This document shows, in pieces, positions 15,982-25,419 of a stretch of DNA of 64,000 nt. The DNA is from a bacterium. Its GTDB lineage: Bacteria > Actinomycetota > Acidimicrobiia > Acidimicrobiales > CATQHL01. Under the pieces are notes generated by a model. The model did not search any database. It was not told the DNA's origin and worked only from the letters and a program-made list of their open reading frames with translations. The DNA is taken from NCBI GenBank assembly GCA_026708055.1, contig JAPOVS010000043.1, positions 1 to 64,000 of the forward strand, read 5' to 3'. Made by a program: the position numbers and the translations under genes. Numbering within the stretch: position 1 is the stretch's first letter; each line of letters begins with the position of its first letter.

Positions 15982-18795
15982 TCACAGCGCGTAGGCGGCG
16001 GGGGCGGGCTTGAGCGGTCGGGCGTACCACAGGGGCCGGCGCAGGCCGCCGGGGCCCGGGGCGGGGCGGGTCATCGCCAGCCACTCCCGGTAGGCCGCCC
16101 TGGCCTCGGCGGTGTCCACGACCACGTCGCCGTAGTCGTCGCCGGGCTGGGCGGGCGAAACCCGCACCCGCTGGTGCCAGCACTGCATGCCCGAGACAGG
16201 GTCGGGCTGCACGCAGAAGGTGAGGTTCTGGTGCACGCCGGTGTCGCTCCACCAGATCCGTTCGGTGTCGTCGTCGGCGCTGGCGTGGCTCTGGGGGCGG
16301 CCCCGGCGCCTCAGCCGCCAGACCGTGCCGTCGTTGCTGATGTCGGCGTCGCCGCCCGCCCAGGACCCGCCGGTCGACGGATCCAGGCGCCAGCGGCCCA
16401 TGTGGTGCGACGCCGCCACCACGCCGGGGCGGATCCCCTCGGTGCGCCAGGCGCCGATCACGAAGTGGCCGATGCGGGTGGTGATCCGCACCAGGCCGCC
16501 CACCTCGATGCCGAGCGCCTCGGCGTCGGAGGGGTGGATCCACAACGGGTGGCGGTGGCTCAGTTCCGACAGCCACTTGCTGTTGGCCGAGCGGGTATGG
16601 ATCAGCGTCGGGATGCGGAACGTCGGCAGCAGGATCCGCTCGTCGCCGGCCAGGTCCAGGTCCTCCCAGTGCACGTGCGACGGGATCCAGGTCGGCGTGG
16701 CGTACTCGGGCCAGCCCCAGTCCGCCAGCGTCTCGGAGTACAACTCCAATTTGCGCGAGGGAGTGGGGAAGCCCTCCCGGGGCGTGCCGTCCACCCGCAC
16801 CGCCGGTGAGCCGTCGCCGAGGCCCGGCACGTGCAAACCGGCCAGGTCCTCCGGTGAGCCCGACCAGGCACCGGGCGTGCCGGAGCGCCGGAAGACGCCG
16901 GCGTCATCGATCTCGCAGTCCTGCAACTCGGACGGATCGACCTGGCGCTCGTGCGGCAGGTACATGTCGCCCTCGAGCGCGTAGGCGCCGCGGTCGCGCA
17001 TGAACTCCAGAGGCGTCTGATCCGCCGCGGCGGCGTCTTCGGCCAGGCCGGGAACGCCCGCGAACATGACTCCGTAGTACTCGTCCACGCTCATCGGCGT
17101 GCCGGGTTCGGAGGGGCTCTCGAACCAGCGCCGGATGCCCATGGAGCCGTCGGGGTCGATGCGCCACGACAGCTCGATCCAGAACTCGTTCTCCTCCCAC
17201 ACCTCGCCGGGGTTGAACTCGTGCGTGCGCGACTCGTGGGTCACGGCGTCGCCGCGGATCTCGGCGTAGCGGCGCAGCACCGGCTGGCGGAAGCCGATCC
17301 AGCGCCCGGCATGCGTCTCGAAGCTGGCCACATCGTGGCGCTCGGCGCCCACTCCCATCGGCAGCACGTAGTCGGCGAAGACGGCGGTCTCCGACCAGGT
17401 GGGTGTGAGGGCCACGTGGCAGGCGACCTTGTCGGGGTCGCTGAGGGCCTCCAGCCAGCTGAACCCGTCGGGGTTGGTCCACACCGGGTTGTAGACCCGG
17501 CTGAAGTACACCTCCAGGCGGCCCCGACCCTCGGCCAGCAAGTGGGGCAGCAGGATCGACATCTCGTGGTACGCCAGCGGGTACTCCGGGGGCCAGTTGA
17601 GTTCGTTCCACTGCTCGACGGGCGGGGCGCCCGGTGGGTGGGGTGCCTTGTACTTGTTCCAGCCGTTGCCGGTGGTGCCCCCGACGGTGCCCACCGAGCC
17701 GGTGAGCACGTTGAGGAAGAAGAGGCATCGGGCCGTCTGCCAGCCACCCAGGTTGCCGGCGCCGGCGGCGCGCCAGTTGTGGGAGGCGAACCTGGTGGGG
17801 TGTGCGCCGATGATCCCCGCGATCTCGGTGATCTGGTCCGCCGCCACACCGCAGACTCGCTCGGCCTCCTCGGGCGTGTACGCCGCGTAGTCCTCCGCCA
17901 GGGCGGGGCCCACCGAGTCGAACTCCACCGGCCTCTGCGGGTGGCGCTGTCGCAGGTAGACCTCCCAATTCGTCCAGCGGCGCACGAAGTCGCGCTCCCA
18001 GGTGCCGTTGAGCACGAGCAGCCGGGCGATGGCCAGCAGCAGGAACGGCTCGGTGCCGGGCCACGCGGGCAGCCAGTGGTCGGCTTTGGCGCCGGTGTTG
18101 GAGAGACGGGGGTCGACGCAGATGACCGTCGCCCCCTTGCCCTGCGCCTCGATGATCCGCTGGGCGTGCGGGTTGAAGTAGTGGCCCGACTCCAGGTGTG
18201 AGGAGATGAGGAATATCACCTCGGCGTTGGCGAAGTCCGACGAGGGGCGGTCGTGGCCCATCCAGCTCTGGTAACCGAGTCGGGCGTTGGAGCTGCAGAT
18301 GTTGGTGTGACTGTTGTGGCCGTCCACACCCCAGCACTGGAGCACCCGCTCGGCGTAACCGTCCTCGCCGGGACGGCCCACGTGGTACATGACCTCGTTG
18401 CGGCGGCCCTCGGCGATGGCGGTGCGGATGCGGCCGCCGATGTCGTTGAGGGCCTCGTCCCAGCTCACGCGTTCCCATTGCCCCGAGCCCCGCTCCCCGG
18501 CCCGCCGCAGGGGGTAGAGGATCCGCTCGTGGTCGTCGATCTGGTTGAGCGTGGCCGGGCCCTTGGCGCAGTTCCGCCCCCGGCTGGCCGGATGCAGGGG
18601 ATTGCCCTCGATGCGGTCGATGCGCCCGGTGGCCTGATTGACGTGGCACAGCAGGCCGCAAGCGGCCTCGCAGTTGAAGCAGGTGGTGGGCACCAGGGTG
18701 TGACGGTTCTCCACCCGGGTGGGCCAGGCCTTGGCGTCGAGCGAGGTGACGTCGTGCCAGGTCTCGTGCGGGGGGTAGCCGGACAACTCGGGCAC
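15982..18795 (-). CDS. Molybdopterin oxidoreductase, probable sulfite dehydrogenase catalytic subunit (SoeA-like)
   Basis: This protein has 937 residues and belongs to the DMSO-reductase superfamily (bis-MGD). It has a [4Fe-4S] motif at C39-x2-C42-x3-C46...C76 and a candidate Mo-ligand Cys in HTNICSSNAR. There is no Tat or Sec signal, so the protein should be cytoplasmic, as known for SoeA and unlike periplasmic PsrA/PhsA. GTG 18795 is chosen because GGAG lies 8 bases upstream and the preceding gene ends 14 bases before it. It is flanked by an FeS-membrane subunit gene and xsc. The sulfite released by Xsc is the logical substrate, so a SoeABC-type enzyme feeding electrons to quinone is the best inference. 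A polysulfide or other oxyanion reductase remains possible. Confidence 0.75.
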   Translation of the reverse strand: MPELSGYPPHETWHDVTSLDAKAWPTRVENRHTLVPTTCFNCEAACGLLCHVNQATGRIDRIEGNPLHPASRGRNCAKGPATLNQIDDHERILYPLRRAGERGSGQWERVSWDEALNDIGGRIRTAIAEGRRNEVMYHVGRPGEDGYAERVLQCWGVDGHNSHTNICSSNARLGYQSWMGHDRPSSDFANAEVIFLISSHLESGHYFNPHAQRIIEAQGKGATVICVDPRLSNTGAKADHWLPAWPGTEPFLLLAIARLLVLNGTWERDFVRRWTNWEVYLRQRHPQRPVEFDSVGPALAEDYAAYTPEEAERVCGVAADQITEIAGIIGAHPTRFASHNWRAAGAGNLGGWQTARCLFFLNVLTGSVGTVGGTTGNGWNKYKAPHPPGAPPVEQWNELNWPPEYPLAYHEMSILLPHLLAEGRGRLEVYFSRVYNPVWTNPDGFSWLEALSDPDKVACHVALTPTWSETAVFADYVLPMGVGAERHDVASFETHAGRWIGFRQPVLRRYAEIRGDAVTHESRTHEFNPGEVWEENEFWIELSWRIDPDGSMGIRRWFESPSEPGTPMSVDEYYGVMFAGVPGLAEDAAAADQTPLEFMRDRGAYALEGDMYLPHERQVDPSELQDCEIDDAGVFRRSGTPGAWSGSPEDLAGLHVPGLGDGSPAVRVDGTPREGFPTPSRKLELYSETLADWGWPEYATPTWIPSHVHWEDLDLAGDERILLPTFRIPTLIHTRSANSKWLSELSHRHPLWIHPSDAEALGIEVGGLVRITTRIGHFVIGAWRTEGIRPGVVAASHHMGRWRLDPSTGGSWAGGDADISNDGTVWRLRRRGRPQSHASADDDTERIWWSDTGVHQNLTFCVQPDPVSGMQCWHQRVRVSPAQPGDDYGDVVVDTAEARAAYREWLAMTRPAPGPGGLRRPLWYARPLKPAPAAYAL

Positions 18796-18809
18796 GGCGC
18801 GATCTCCGT

Positions 18810-20324
18810 CTAGGACAGCGGGACGGACTGGCCCGCCCGCACGAAGCTGTCCTCGTAGAACCACATGCCGGCGACGGCGCAGATCCCGCCGGCGGCGGCC
18901 GGCCAGGGGCCTGTACCGGTTGCAAGGCCGGCAGAAACGAGTGCGGCCGGGACGGCCAGGCCCAGCACGACCCCGCCGGCCCAGAACCGGCGGGCGTAGC
19001 GACCGCGGGTCATCGCCGCCACCGCAGCGGAGACGTGTGCCGTGCGGTGCGGAGCCAGCTCGACCGCCACGAGCACCGCCGTGGCTGCCAACCCCGCCAG
19101 CAGTACCCACTGCACCGTGTCGGGGCTGGGCACCTCCGCGGCCAGGTCCAGCACGGCGTAGCCGGCGCTGCCCGCCACCGCGGCCTGCGCCAGCAGCGTC
19201 GGCAGCACCAGGTGCGACTGCCAGAGGTCGCGACCCTCGCACTGGGCGAACAGGAAGGCGGTGTAGCCCGCCGTGGCCGCGGCCAGCAGCGCAGCCGGGG
19301 CGGCGAGCGCCTGCAGCGCCCCGACCGAGCCGACCACGCCGGCACCGAACCAGGCCGCGCAGACCGCGGCGAAGGCCCCGAGGACCACGGCGCCCTTCAC
19401 CAGCCAGGACCGGCGGTTGGCCCGGGTTATCAGGTAGTAGAAGCGGTCGGGCCGGCGCAGGTCCCACACCAGCAGGACTCCCGTGATCGCCAGGAACACG
19501 CCGGCGACCACCGCCGGCACCACGCCCGCCACGGCCTGCTCGCCGCCGTGGCCGAGCAGCACCAGCAACGCAGCCACGGCCATCGTGCCCGCGGCGACCG
19601 CTTTGGTCACCAAGTAGCCGGCCACCTTCGCCCTCCAGGTCATCTGGTGCGCGGTGGTGTAGGTCGTGCGGGCCTCTACGCCGGCGCTGCGGGCATCGGG
19701 GGTCGGGTGCTGGGGGGTGGTGTCGGCCCAGATCATCCCGTCGCCGGCGATCGCTGTGCGCAGCGGATCCAGCGACGCCGGGTTGGCGCCCAGGTAGTGG
19801 ACCTTGGGCAGGGTCCCCTGCTCGGGAGCCCGCACCGCGGTGTCGCTGCGTGCGATGAGACTGGTGGTCTCGTCATCGGGGTCGTCGAGATCGGCCACCT
19901 TGATGGCGTGCGTGGGGCACACCACGACGCAACTCGGCTCGAGACCTTGCTCGATGCGGTGGTTGCAGAAATTGCACTTGTTGGCGGTGTTCGTGTCCGG
20001 GTTGATGTAGATGGCGTCGTAGGGGCAGGCGTTCATGCAGCCCTTGCAGCCGATGCAATTGTCGTCGTCGAAGTCCACGACGCCGTTGGACGCCCGGAAC
20101 AGGGCGTTGGTGGGGCAGATGCTGATGCAGGGGGCGTCGTCGCAGTGGTTGCACCGCATCACCGAGAAATGCCGGCCGGTGTCTGGGAACGAGCCCGTCT
20201 CGATGTACTTCACCCAGGTGCGGTTCACGCCGAGGGGGATGTCGTGCTCGCTCTTGCACGCCACGGTGCAGGCGTGGCAGCCGATGCAACTCTCGCTGTC
20301 GAGCAGGAACCCGAGCCGGGTCAC
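18810..20324 (-). CDS. Fused [4Fe-4S] ferredoxin - NrfD/DmsC-like membrane subunit (SoeB-SoeC fusion)
   Basis: This is a single 504-residue protein. The N-terminal ~190 residues are a four-cluster ferredoxin subunit, with motifs CIGCHACTVAC, CNHCDDAPC..CP, CIGCKGCMNACP and CNFC..CVVVCP. From about residue 220 to the end come roughly eight hydrophobic helices, as in DmsC/NrfD-type quinone-reactive subunits. In known Soe, Psr and Phs complexes B and C are usually separate polypeptides, so this is a natural fusion. GTG 20324 is chosen because it overlaps the tetR stop (GTGA) and leads straight into TRLGFLLDSESCIGC. It would pass electrons from the molybdoprotein encoded 14 bases downstream to the quinone pool. 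Confidence 0.82.
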   Translation of the reverse strand: MTRLGFLLDSESCIGCHACTVACKSEHDIPLGVNRTWVKYIETGSFPDTGRHFSVMRCNHCDDAPCISICPTNALFRASNGVVDFDDDNCIGCKGCMNACPYDAIYINPDTNTANKCNFCNHRIEQGLEPSCVVVCPTHAIKVADLDDPDDETTSLIARSDTAVRAPEQGTLPKVHYLGANPASLDPLRTAIAGDGMIWADTTPQHPTPDARSAGVEARTTYTTAHQMTWRAKVAGYLVTKAVAAGTMAVAALLVLLGHGGEQAVAGVVPAVVAGVFLAITGVLLVWDLRRPDRFYYLITRANRRSWLVKGAVVLGAFAAVCAAWFGAGVVGSVGALQALAAPAALLAAATAGYTAFLFAQCEGRDLWQSHLVLPTLLAQAAVAGSAGYAVLDLAAEVPSPDTVQWVLLAGLAATAVLVAVELAPHRTAHVSAAVAAMTRGRYARRFWAGGVVLGLAVPAALVSAGLATGTGPWPAAAGGICAVAGMWFYEDSFVRAGQSVPLS

Positions 20325-20944
20325 CGGACGTCTCCGGCGCTCACAGCCGGGTTGGCGGAAAGCCGGTGAATCCCCGCGCACAGCAACTCCACCAGATGCC
20401 CGAACGTGTCCTCGGGGTCGTGGGGCAGCGGATGGCCGTCCCCCGACTCGAGGTGGCTGAAGCCGTGGAAAGCGCTGCGCAGGGTGCGTGCGGCATGGAC
20501 GCGGTCTGTCTCGCTGAGGTCGTAGTCACGCAGCGCTTGGCCCAGAACGGCCAGGACTCGCTCCACCGCGGCCTCGAGTTCGACGTCCCCGGCGCACGGG
20601 TAGCGGTCGGTGGCCGCATAGATGCCGGGGTGGTCGCGAACCATCTGTCGCCAGGCATGGCCCACCGCGGCCACGGCGTCGTCGCCGGACAGTCCGACGG
20701 CGGCGTCGGTCAGACGCTGGGCCAGGATCACGCGACCTCGGAGGCTGAGGCTGCGGAGCAGATCGTCATAACTGCTCACGTGGCGGTAGAGCGCCGGCTG
20801 GCGCACCCCGAGCGCGCCGGCGACCCGGGTCAGCGTCAGCCTGTCGAGGCCGTCGGCATCGGAGATCGCCGCCGCCGCAGAGACCACCCTCTCGCGGTCG
20901 AGTGGCCGCCGTGCCGGTGGCATCCCGTCCGGTGGTCGTGTCAT
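20321..20944 (-). CDS. TetR/AcrR family regulator within the taurine operon
   Basis: This protein has 207 residues. An N-terminal TetR HTH is readable (LTLTRVAGALGVRQPALYRH, about residues 36-55), followed by an all-helical ligand-binding region with the FHGFSHLESG motif common in one TetR C-terminal family. It overlaps the ferredoxin-NrfD gene by 4 bases and lies 73 bases after pta, so it is probably co-transcribed with the operon it may control. The ligand could be a taurine-pathway intermediate, but this is not shown by the sequence. Taurine operons more often use GntR/MocR-type TauR, so TetR here is somewhat unusual. Confidence 0.8.
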   Translation of the reverse strand: MTRPPDGMPPARRPLDRERVVSAAAAISDADGLDRLTLTRVAGALGVRQPALYRHVSSYDDLLRSLSLRGRVILAQRLTDAAVGLSGDDAVAAVGHAWRQMVRDHPGIYAATDRYPCAGDVELEAAVERVLAVLGQALRDYDLSETDRVHAARTLRSAFHGFSHLESGDGHPLPHDPEDTFGHLVELLCAGIHRLSANPAVSAGDVR

Positions 20945-21006
20945 GGCCGCCGCCTCTCACCTCCGCCTCGACCCTGGAGGGCGAACGGCCCCGAAGCTAG
21001 CAGCTA

Positions 21007-21020
21007 TAACCGTTTCGTTA
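21007..21020. promoter_or_regulatory. Possible TetR operator half-site pair
   Basis: TAAC-N6-GTTA forms a short inverted repeat between pta and tetR, overlapping the pta stop codon. Spacing and location suit a TetR autoregulatory site. It is short and could be chance. Confidence 0.25.
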
Positions 21021-21875
21021 GAGTCGCCATTTGGTGGCGCGAGCGGCCTGGCAGGCGGCGATAGCGGCCACGGTGACGATGTCATCCACACCGCAACCGC
21101 GCGACAGGTCGTGCATGACACCTGCGGTGCCCTGCAGCAACGGTCCGTATGCCCGGGCACCTCCCAGCCGTTCGGTGATCTTGTAGGCGATATTCCCCGA
21201 ATCCAGATCCGGGAAGACGAACACGTTGGCCTGGCCCGCCACCTCCGAGCCCGGCGCCTTCGACTGCGCCACGGCGGGAGCCCAGGCCGCGTCGAACTGC
21301 AACTCGCCGTCCACGGCGAGCGACGGTGCCCGGCGTCGCACGATCTCGGTGGCGCGACGGACCCGCTCCACCCGGGGGCCCGTCGCGCTGCCCTTGGTCG
21401 AGTACGACAGCATGGCCACCCGTGCCCTGGTGCCAAGGAGTGACTCGTGCGTGGCCGCGCTCGCCACGGCGATCGAGGCGAGTTGAGCAGGATCGGGTTC
21501 GGGGACCACGCCGCAGTCAGCGAAGGTGATCGGCGTCCCGTCGGGCAGGACAAGCACGAAGCAACTGCTGATGGTCTTCACACCGGGAGCCGGCCCGATG
21601 CAGTAGAGGGCCGCTCTCACCACATCGGCACTCGGCCGGGTCGCCCCGCCCACGCAGGCGTCAGCCTCGCCGGCGGCCACCATGAGCGCCGCCACGTGGA
21701 GCGGGTCACCCAGATCGATGCTCGCGTGATTCGGCGAGGTCTCGGCCGCTTGTTGCGCCGCCGGCGAGACGTGGGCGACCGGGTCATCAAGCAGGATCGC
21801 GGTCGCCAGTCCTTCGGCGTCCAGCCGTCGCGCGGCTGCGACAGCCCGCTTGTCGTCGCCGTCGGCCAGCACCAC
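21018..21875 (-). CDS. pta: Phosphate acetyltransferase
   Basis: This enzyme converts acetyl phosphate from Xsc to acetyl-CoA. The 285 readable residues carry hallmark Pta segments: [37 protein letters not shown] and [10 protein letters not shown]. This is the short single-domain PTA/PTB form, without the N-terminal DRTGG/BioD-like region of long Pta proteins. The start is uncertain. GTG 21875 is the first canonical codon, but about 15 in-frame codons upstream ([14 protein letters not shown]) also look like Pta N-terminus with no ATG/GTG/TTG, so a CTG start near 21947 is possible. It lies about 100 bases after tpa. Confidence 0.88.
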   Translation of the reverse strand: MVLADGDDKRAVAAARRLDAEGLATAILLDDPVAHVSPAAQQAAETSPNHASIDLGDPLHVAALMVAAGEADACVGGATRPSADVVRAALYCIGPAPGVKTISSCFVLVLPDGTPITFADCGVVPEPDPAQLASIAVASAATHESLLGTRARVAMLSYSTKGSATGPRVERVRRATEIVRRRAPSLAVDGELQFDAAWAPAVAQSKAPGSEVAGQANVFVFPDLDSGNIAYKITERLGGARAYGPLLQGTAGVMHDLSRGCGVDDIVTVAAIAACQAARATKWRL

Positions 21876-21975
21876 TCGCCGGCGCTCAGCACGCGCCTGA
21901 CGCCGCCACGACTCGATGACCGGGATGCGGCCCGCTGTCGACGAAGGGCCCGTCAGAACACATCCCCCGGGAACT

Positions 21976-23346
21976 TCAGCGTCGTCTCAGCCAATCGTCA
22001 ACGCCGTCGAGCACCTGGTCGATCCGGTTCAGGAGGTCGTCGATCACGCCGGTATCGGCGACGAGCGGTGGCGACACCGAGAGCATCACGCCGCCCCGGC
22101 CGTCGGGTCGCACCAGCACGCGCGCCTCGCGCGCCAGCCGGTCCAGCACACCGCCCGGCAGCAGCTCGGCGACCTCGGCGTCGCTGAGATCGGTCCCCGA
22201 GTCGCGGTCGCGCATCAACTCCAGGGCGTAGAAGTAGCCGGTACCCCTGACGTCCTTCACGCAGGGGTGGGCCTGCATCAGCGTCCGCAGGCCGTCGCCG
22301 AGCCTGGCCTCGTTGCGCAGCACGTTCGCGAACACGTCCTCGTCACGCAGGGCCGTCATGTTGGCGACCGCCACCGCGGTGGCCACCGGATGGCCGCCGA
22401 AGGTGGACCCGTGCAGGAACATGCCTGCCGGCGAGTCCCACACCCGCTCGAGCAGAGGGCCGCGGACGACCAGGCCGGCGAGGGGCTGGTAGGCGCTGGT
22501 GACACCCTTGGCGAAGGTGATCATGTCGGGCCGGGCGCCGAAGCGCTCGCTGCCGAACCAGTGGCCCAGGCGGCCGAAGGCGTTGATCACCTCGTCGGCG
22601 CACAGCAGCACCCCGTGGTCGTCGCAGATGCGGCGCAACTCCAGCCAGTAGCCCTCCGGCGGCACGAGCGCGCCGCGGCCGTTCTGGACCGGCTCGGCGA
22701 TCACCATGGCGACGTTCTCGGGACCCTCGGCGGTGATCGCCTCCTCCACGGCGGCCACGCAGGGCAGGTCCCGAGCAGTCCGGCCCGGCTCGAGGTCGTC
22801 GCCCAAGGTGTTCGGCACGTGCCGCACGCTGCCGGCGAGCATCGGCAGGTAGGGGTCTCGCAGGTTCGGGATCCCCGTCAGCGCGAGGGCGCCGAGCGTG
22901 GTGCCGTGGTATGCCCAGTGCCGGGCGATCACCTTGTGGCGCTGCTCGTCGCCGTTGGCGAGGTGGTAGCTGCGGGCGAACTTGAGCGCCGACTCCACCG
23001 CCTCGGAACCGGAACTGACGAAGAAGACCCGGTCCAGTCCACCCGGCGCGACCGCCGCGATCATCGAGGCGGCCTCGACGGACGAAGGGTGCGCGAACCC
23101 CCAGGTCGGGAAGAAGGCCAGCTTGTCCATCTGCTTCGCCGCGGCTGCGGCCAGATCGCTACGGCCGTGGCCGATGTTGGTGCAGAACAAGCCTGCGAGA
23201 CCGTCGAGATACTTGTCGCCGCCGGTGTCCCAGACGTAGCAGCCCTCGCCGCGTTCGATTACCAGGAGGTCGTCCGCCCTCCAAGCGTCACCCCGAGTGA
23301 AATGAGGTGACAGATGACGGTGTGCCGGGTCCCGGTAATCCGGCAT
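21976..23346 (-). CDS. tpa: Class III aminotransferase, probable taurine-pyruvate aminotransferase
   Basis: This PLP enzyme has 456 residues. The PLP Lys lies in [15 protein letters not shown] (about residue 290), with the usual [11 protein letters not shown] and [14 protein letters not shown] segments of class III omega-aminotransferases. In a gene cluster with pta and xsc, the expected reaction is taurine plus pyruvate to sulfoacetaldehyde plus alanine. Substrate cannot be read from sequence alone, since other omega-amino acid aminotransferases look alike; the context decides the call. ATG 23346 is preceded by GGAGG with 7-base spacing. GTG 23364 is in frame but poorer. It is the first gene of the minus-strand operon that runs to xsc. 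Confidence 0.8.
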   Translation of the reverse strand: MPDYRDPAHRHLSPHFTRGDAWRADDLLVIERGEGCYVWDTGGDKYLDGLAGLFCTNIGHGRSDLAAAAAKQMDKLAFFPTWGFAHPSSVEAASMIAAVAPGGLDRVFFVSSGSEAVESALKFARSYHLANGDEQRHKVIARHWAYHGTTLGALALTGIPNLRDPYLPMLAGSVRHVPNTLGDDLEPGRTARDLPCVAAVEEAITAEGPENVAMVIAEPVQNGRGALVPPEGYWLELRRICDDHGVLLCADEVINAFGRLGHWFGSERFGARPDMITFAKGVTSAYQPLAGLVVRGPLLERVWDSPAGMFLHGSTFGGHPVATAVAVANMTALRDEDVFANVLRNEARLGDGLRTLMQAHPCVKDVRGTGYFYALELMRDRDSGTDLSDAEVAELLPGGVLDRLAREARVLVRPDGRGGVMLSVSPPLVADTGVIDDLLNRIDQVLDGVDDWLRRR

Positions 23347-23533
23347 CAGAGCCTCCAGGGTCACCCGGGCGCTGTTCAGCCCGGCCAGTTAGAGGCTAGT
23401 GCATCATTGCAAGCTTGTATAACCGCTCGCCGATCGCGCTACGGCGCCGGCCCCCGGCGTCTCCCGCCCTCGGTTGTGGCTCGGGCCAGGATCTCGGCGG
23501 AATCCGCCTGTGTTGCGGGGCAGACTTGGCCTC

Positions 23534-24571
23534 ATGAGCGGATCGGCGCCCGGCCAGTTCGTCGGCGTGGGGTTGTCCTTGTCGAATGAGGAGCCGGCGG
23601 CTGTCACGCTGGCGCAGGGTGTGCAGGCCGATGCGCTGGGCTACGACGAGGTGTCGATTCCCGAGAGCCGGTTGCACCGCTCCACGACATCGGTTGCGGC
23701 GGCGATCCTGGCGCGGACGCGGCGCGTGACGGTGCGCGTCGGGGTGGCCAACCCCGTGACCCGCCATCCGCTGTTGCTCGCCCTGGAGGCCGCCACGCTC
23801 GCTGACATCGGACCGGGTCGAGTGCGGTTCGGTGTGGGAGCCTGCGAATGGACGATGCGGGCCTTCGGGTGCGATCCGGAGGGTTGGCTGCCGTACAGCA
23901 ACACCGTCGAGGCCGTGCGGGCCATGCGGTCGTTGCTGGCAGGCGAGCCGCTGGGGTTCCGGCCGGCGACCTTCGCCGCCGACGCCGACCTGTCTCTCGA
24001 TCTGGCATCGCCCGCGCCGGTGCCGGTGGATGTGGGTGCCGTCAACGCCCGGATGCTCGAGGCGGCCGGGTGCTGGGCCGACGGCGTGCAGTTGGGCGCC
24101 CTCACGAGCCCCGCCTATGTGGCGTGGGCCGCCGAGCGGATCGCCGATGGCGCCCGTGCGGCGGGGCGCGATCCGAGCGAGGTGCTGATCTCGGGCAACG
24201 TGCTCACCAGCCTGGACCGCGACCGGGGTGCCGCCCGCCGGGAGGTGCGCGAGGTCCTGGCGTACTACCTGGCTCGGGTGGAGGGCGTGGTCGTCGACCG
24301 CTCCGGTGCCGATCCCGAAGCGGTCGCGGTGGTCCGGGCCGCGGTGCGCCGGGACGGGCTTGCCGCCGGCACCGCAACGGTGAGCGCGCAACTCATCGAC
24401 ACGTTCGCCGTGACGGGCGACACTGATGAGGTGATCGAGCGTCTGGTGCCCTTCGGTGCCGCCGGGATGGCGATGCCGCTGTTCTGGTACACCCTGGGGC
24501 CCGATCCCACCTGGGCGGTGGAGGTGCTGGCGGCCGACGTGCTGCCGGCCGTGAGGGCCGAACCGTCATGA
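23534..24571 (+). CDS. F420-type luciferase-like (LLM class) oxidoreductase
   Basis: This 345-residue TIM-barrel protein of the bacterial luciferase-like family has typical segments: VGVGLSLSNEE at the N-terminus, ALGYDEVSIPE, GRVRFGVGACEW, and a C-terminal VTGDTDEVIERL. Such proteins use F420 or FMN. In actinobacteria with this architecture (mer/methylene-H4MPT reductase-like) F420 is more likely. ATG 23534 is chosen over the upstream GTG/ATG positions because homology begins there. It overlaps the sulfurtransferase gene by 4 bases. The substrate is unknown. Alkanesulfonate monooxygenases belong to the same superfamily, so a role near the taurine genes is conceivable but unproven. Confidence 0.75.
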   Translation: MSGSAPGQFVGVGLSLSNEEPAAVTLAQGVQADALGYDEVSIPESRLHRSTTSVAAAILARTRRVTVRVGVANPVTRHPLLLALEAATLADIGPGRVRFGVGACEWTMRAFGCDPEGWLPYSNTVEAVRAMRSLLAGEPLGFRPATFAADADLSLDLASPAPVPVDVGAVNARMLEAAGCWADGVQLGALTSPAYVAWAAERIADGARAAGRDPSEVLISGNVLTSLDRDRGAARREVREVLAYYLARVEGVVVDRSGADPEAVAVVRAAVRRDGLAAGTATVSAQLIDTFAVTGDTDEVIERLVPFGAAGMAMPLFWYTLGPDPTWAVEVLAADVLPAVRAEPS

Positions 24572-25416
24572 GGGCGGACTCGCCCGGCGGCGTCGGCCCG
24601 CTCGTCAGCACCGCCTGGCTGGCGGAGCGCCTGGCCGATCCGGGAGCGGAGGTGCGGGTGGTGGACTGCCGCTGGTACCTGAAGCCGTTCGACATGCGTG
24701 ATCCAGACGTCGAGTACGCCCGCGGCCACATCCCGGGCGCCGTGCACCTGCGTTGGGACACGCACTGGGCGGATGCCGGCCATCCCATCCCGGGGATGCT
24801 GGCCCAGCCGGAGGAGTTCGCCGAGGTGATGGCCGCCGCCGGCATCGGGGAGCGGACGACCATCGTCGCCTACGACGACGGACATGTCACGGTGGCCGCC
24901 CGGCTCTGGTGGGCGCTGCGGGTTTACGGCCACCGCAGCGTGGCGGTCCTCGACGGGGGCATCGGCCGCTGGGTCGCCGAGGGTCGCCCGCTGGCGACGG
25001 AGGTGCCGCGGTGGCCCCGGGGTGATTTCGCCGCTCGGCCGCGCTCGGCTGCCTACGCCACACACACCGACGTTGCCGAGGCCCTCGACGACCCGTCGGC
25101 CGGCCTCGTGGATTGCCGCATGGAGCCGGCCCGCCTCGAGGACGGGGCGATGATTCCCGGTAGCGCCTACCTGCCCGGCATCGAATTCCTCGACGATGAG
25201 GGCCTGATGCGCCCGCCGGAGGGCTGCCGGGAGGCGATCCTGGCGGCAACCGAGCAGGCGCCCCGCACGATCCTCTACTGCCGGGGCGGGGTGGGTGCCT
25301 GCGGCACCGCCCTCGCCTACGAGGTAGCCGGCCTCGGCGACGGCGTGTCGGTCTACGACGGCTCCTGGAGCGAGTGGATCACCGTTGCCGACGACGCCCA
25401 GCAGGAGCCCCTCTAG
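24568..25416 (+). CDS. Thiosulfate/3-mercaptopyruvate-type sulfurtransferase (two rhodanese domains)
   Basis: This protein has 282 residues. The N-terminal inactive rhodanese domain has LVSTAWLAERL and RGHIPGAVHLRWDTHW; the C-terminal active domain has the persulfide-forming Cys in YCRGGVGACGTA. The size matches cytoplasmic TST/MST enzymes. It transfers sulfane sulfur to cyanide or another thiophile; the physiological acceptor is not visible. The start ATG overlaps the upstream LLM gene stop (ATGA), so the two are translationally coupled. It is divergent from the taurine operon, and sulfite can be a sulfur acceptor, which links it loosely to the neighbouring sulfur metabolism. Confidence 0.85.
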   Translation: MRADSPGGVGPLVSTAWLAERLADPGAEVRVVDCRWYLKPFDMRDPDVEYARGHIPGAVHLRWDTHWADAGHPIPGMLAQPEEFAEVMAAAGIGERTTIVAYDDGHVTVAARLWWALRVYGHRSVAVLDGGIGRWVAEGRPLATEVPRWPRGDFAARPRSAAYATHTDVAEALDDPSAGLVDCRMEPARLEDGAMIPGSAYLPGIEFLDDEGLMRPPEGCREAILAATEQAPRTILYCRGGVGACGTALAYEVAGLGDGVSVYDGSWSEWITVADDAQQEPL

Positions 25417-25419
25417 CGG

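Noticed and set aside
15229-16809. Long plus-strand frame over xsc and the molybdoprotein gene
   Set aside because: Both true genes on the minus strand are unmistakable; the plus frame is low-complexity and without family features.
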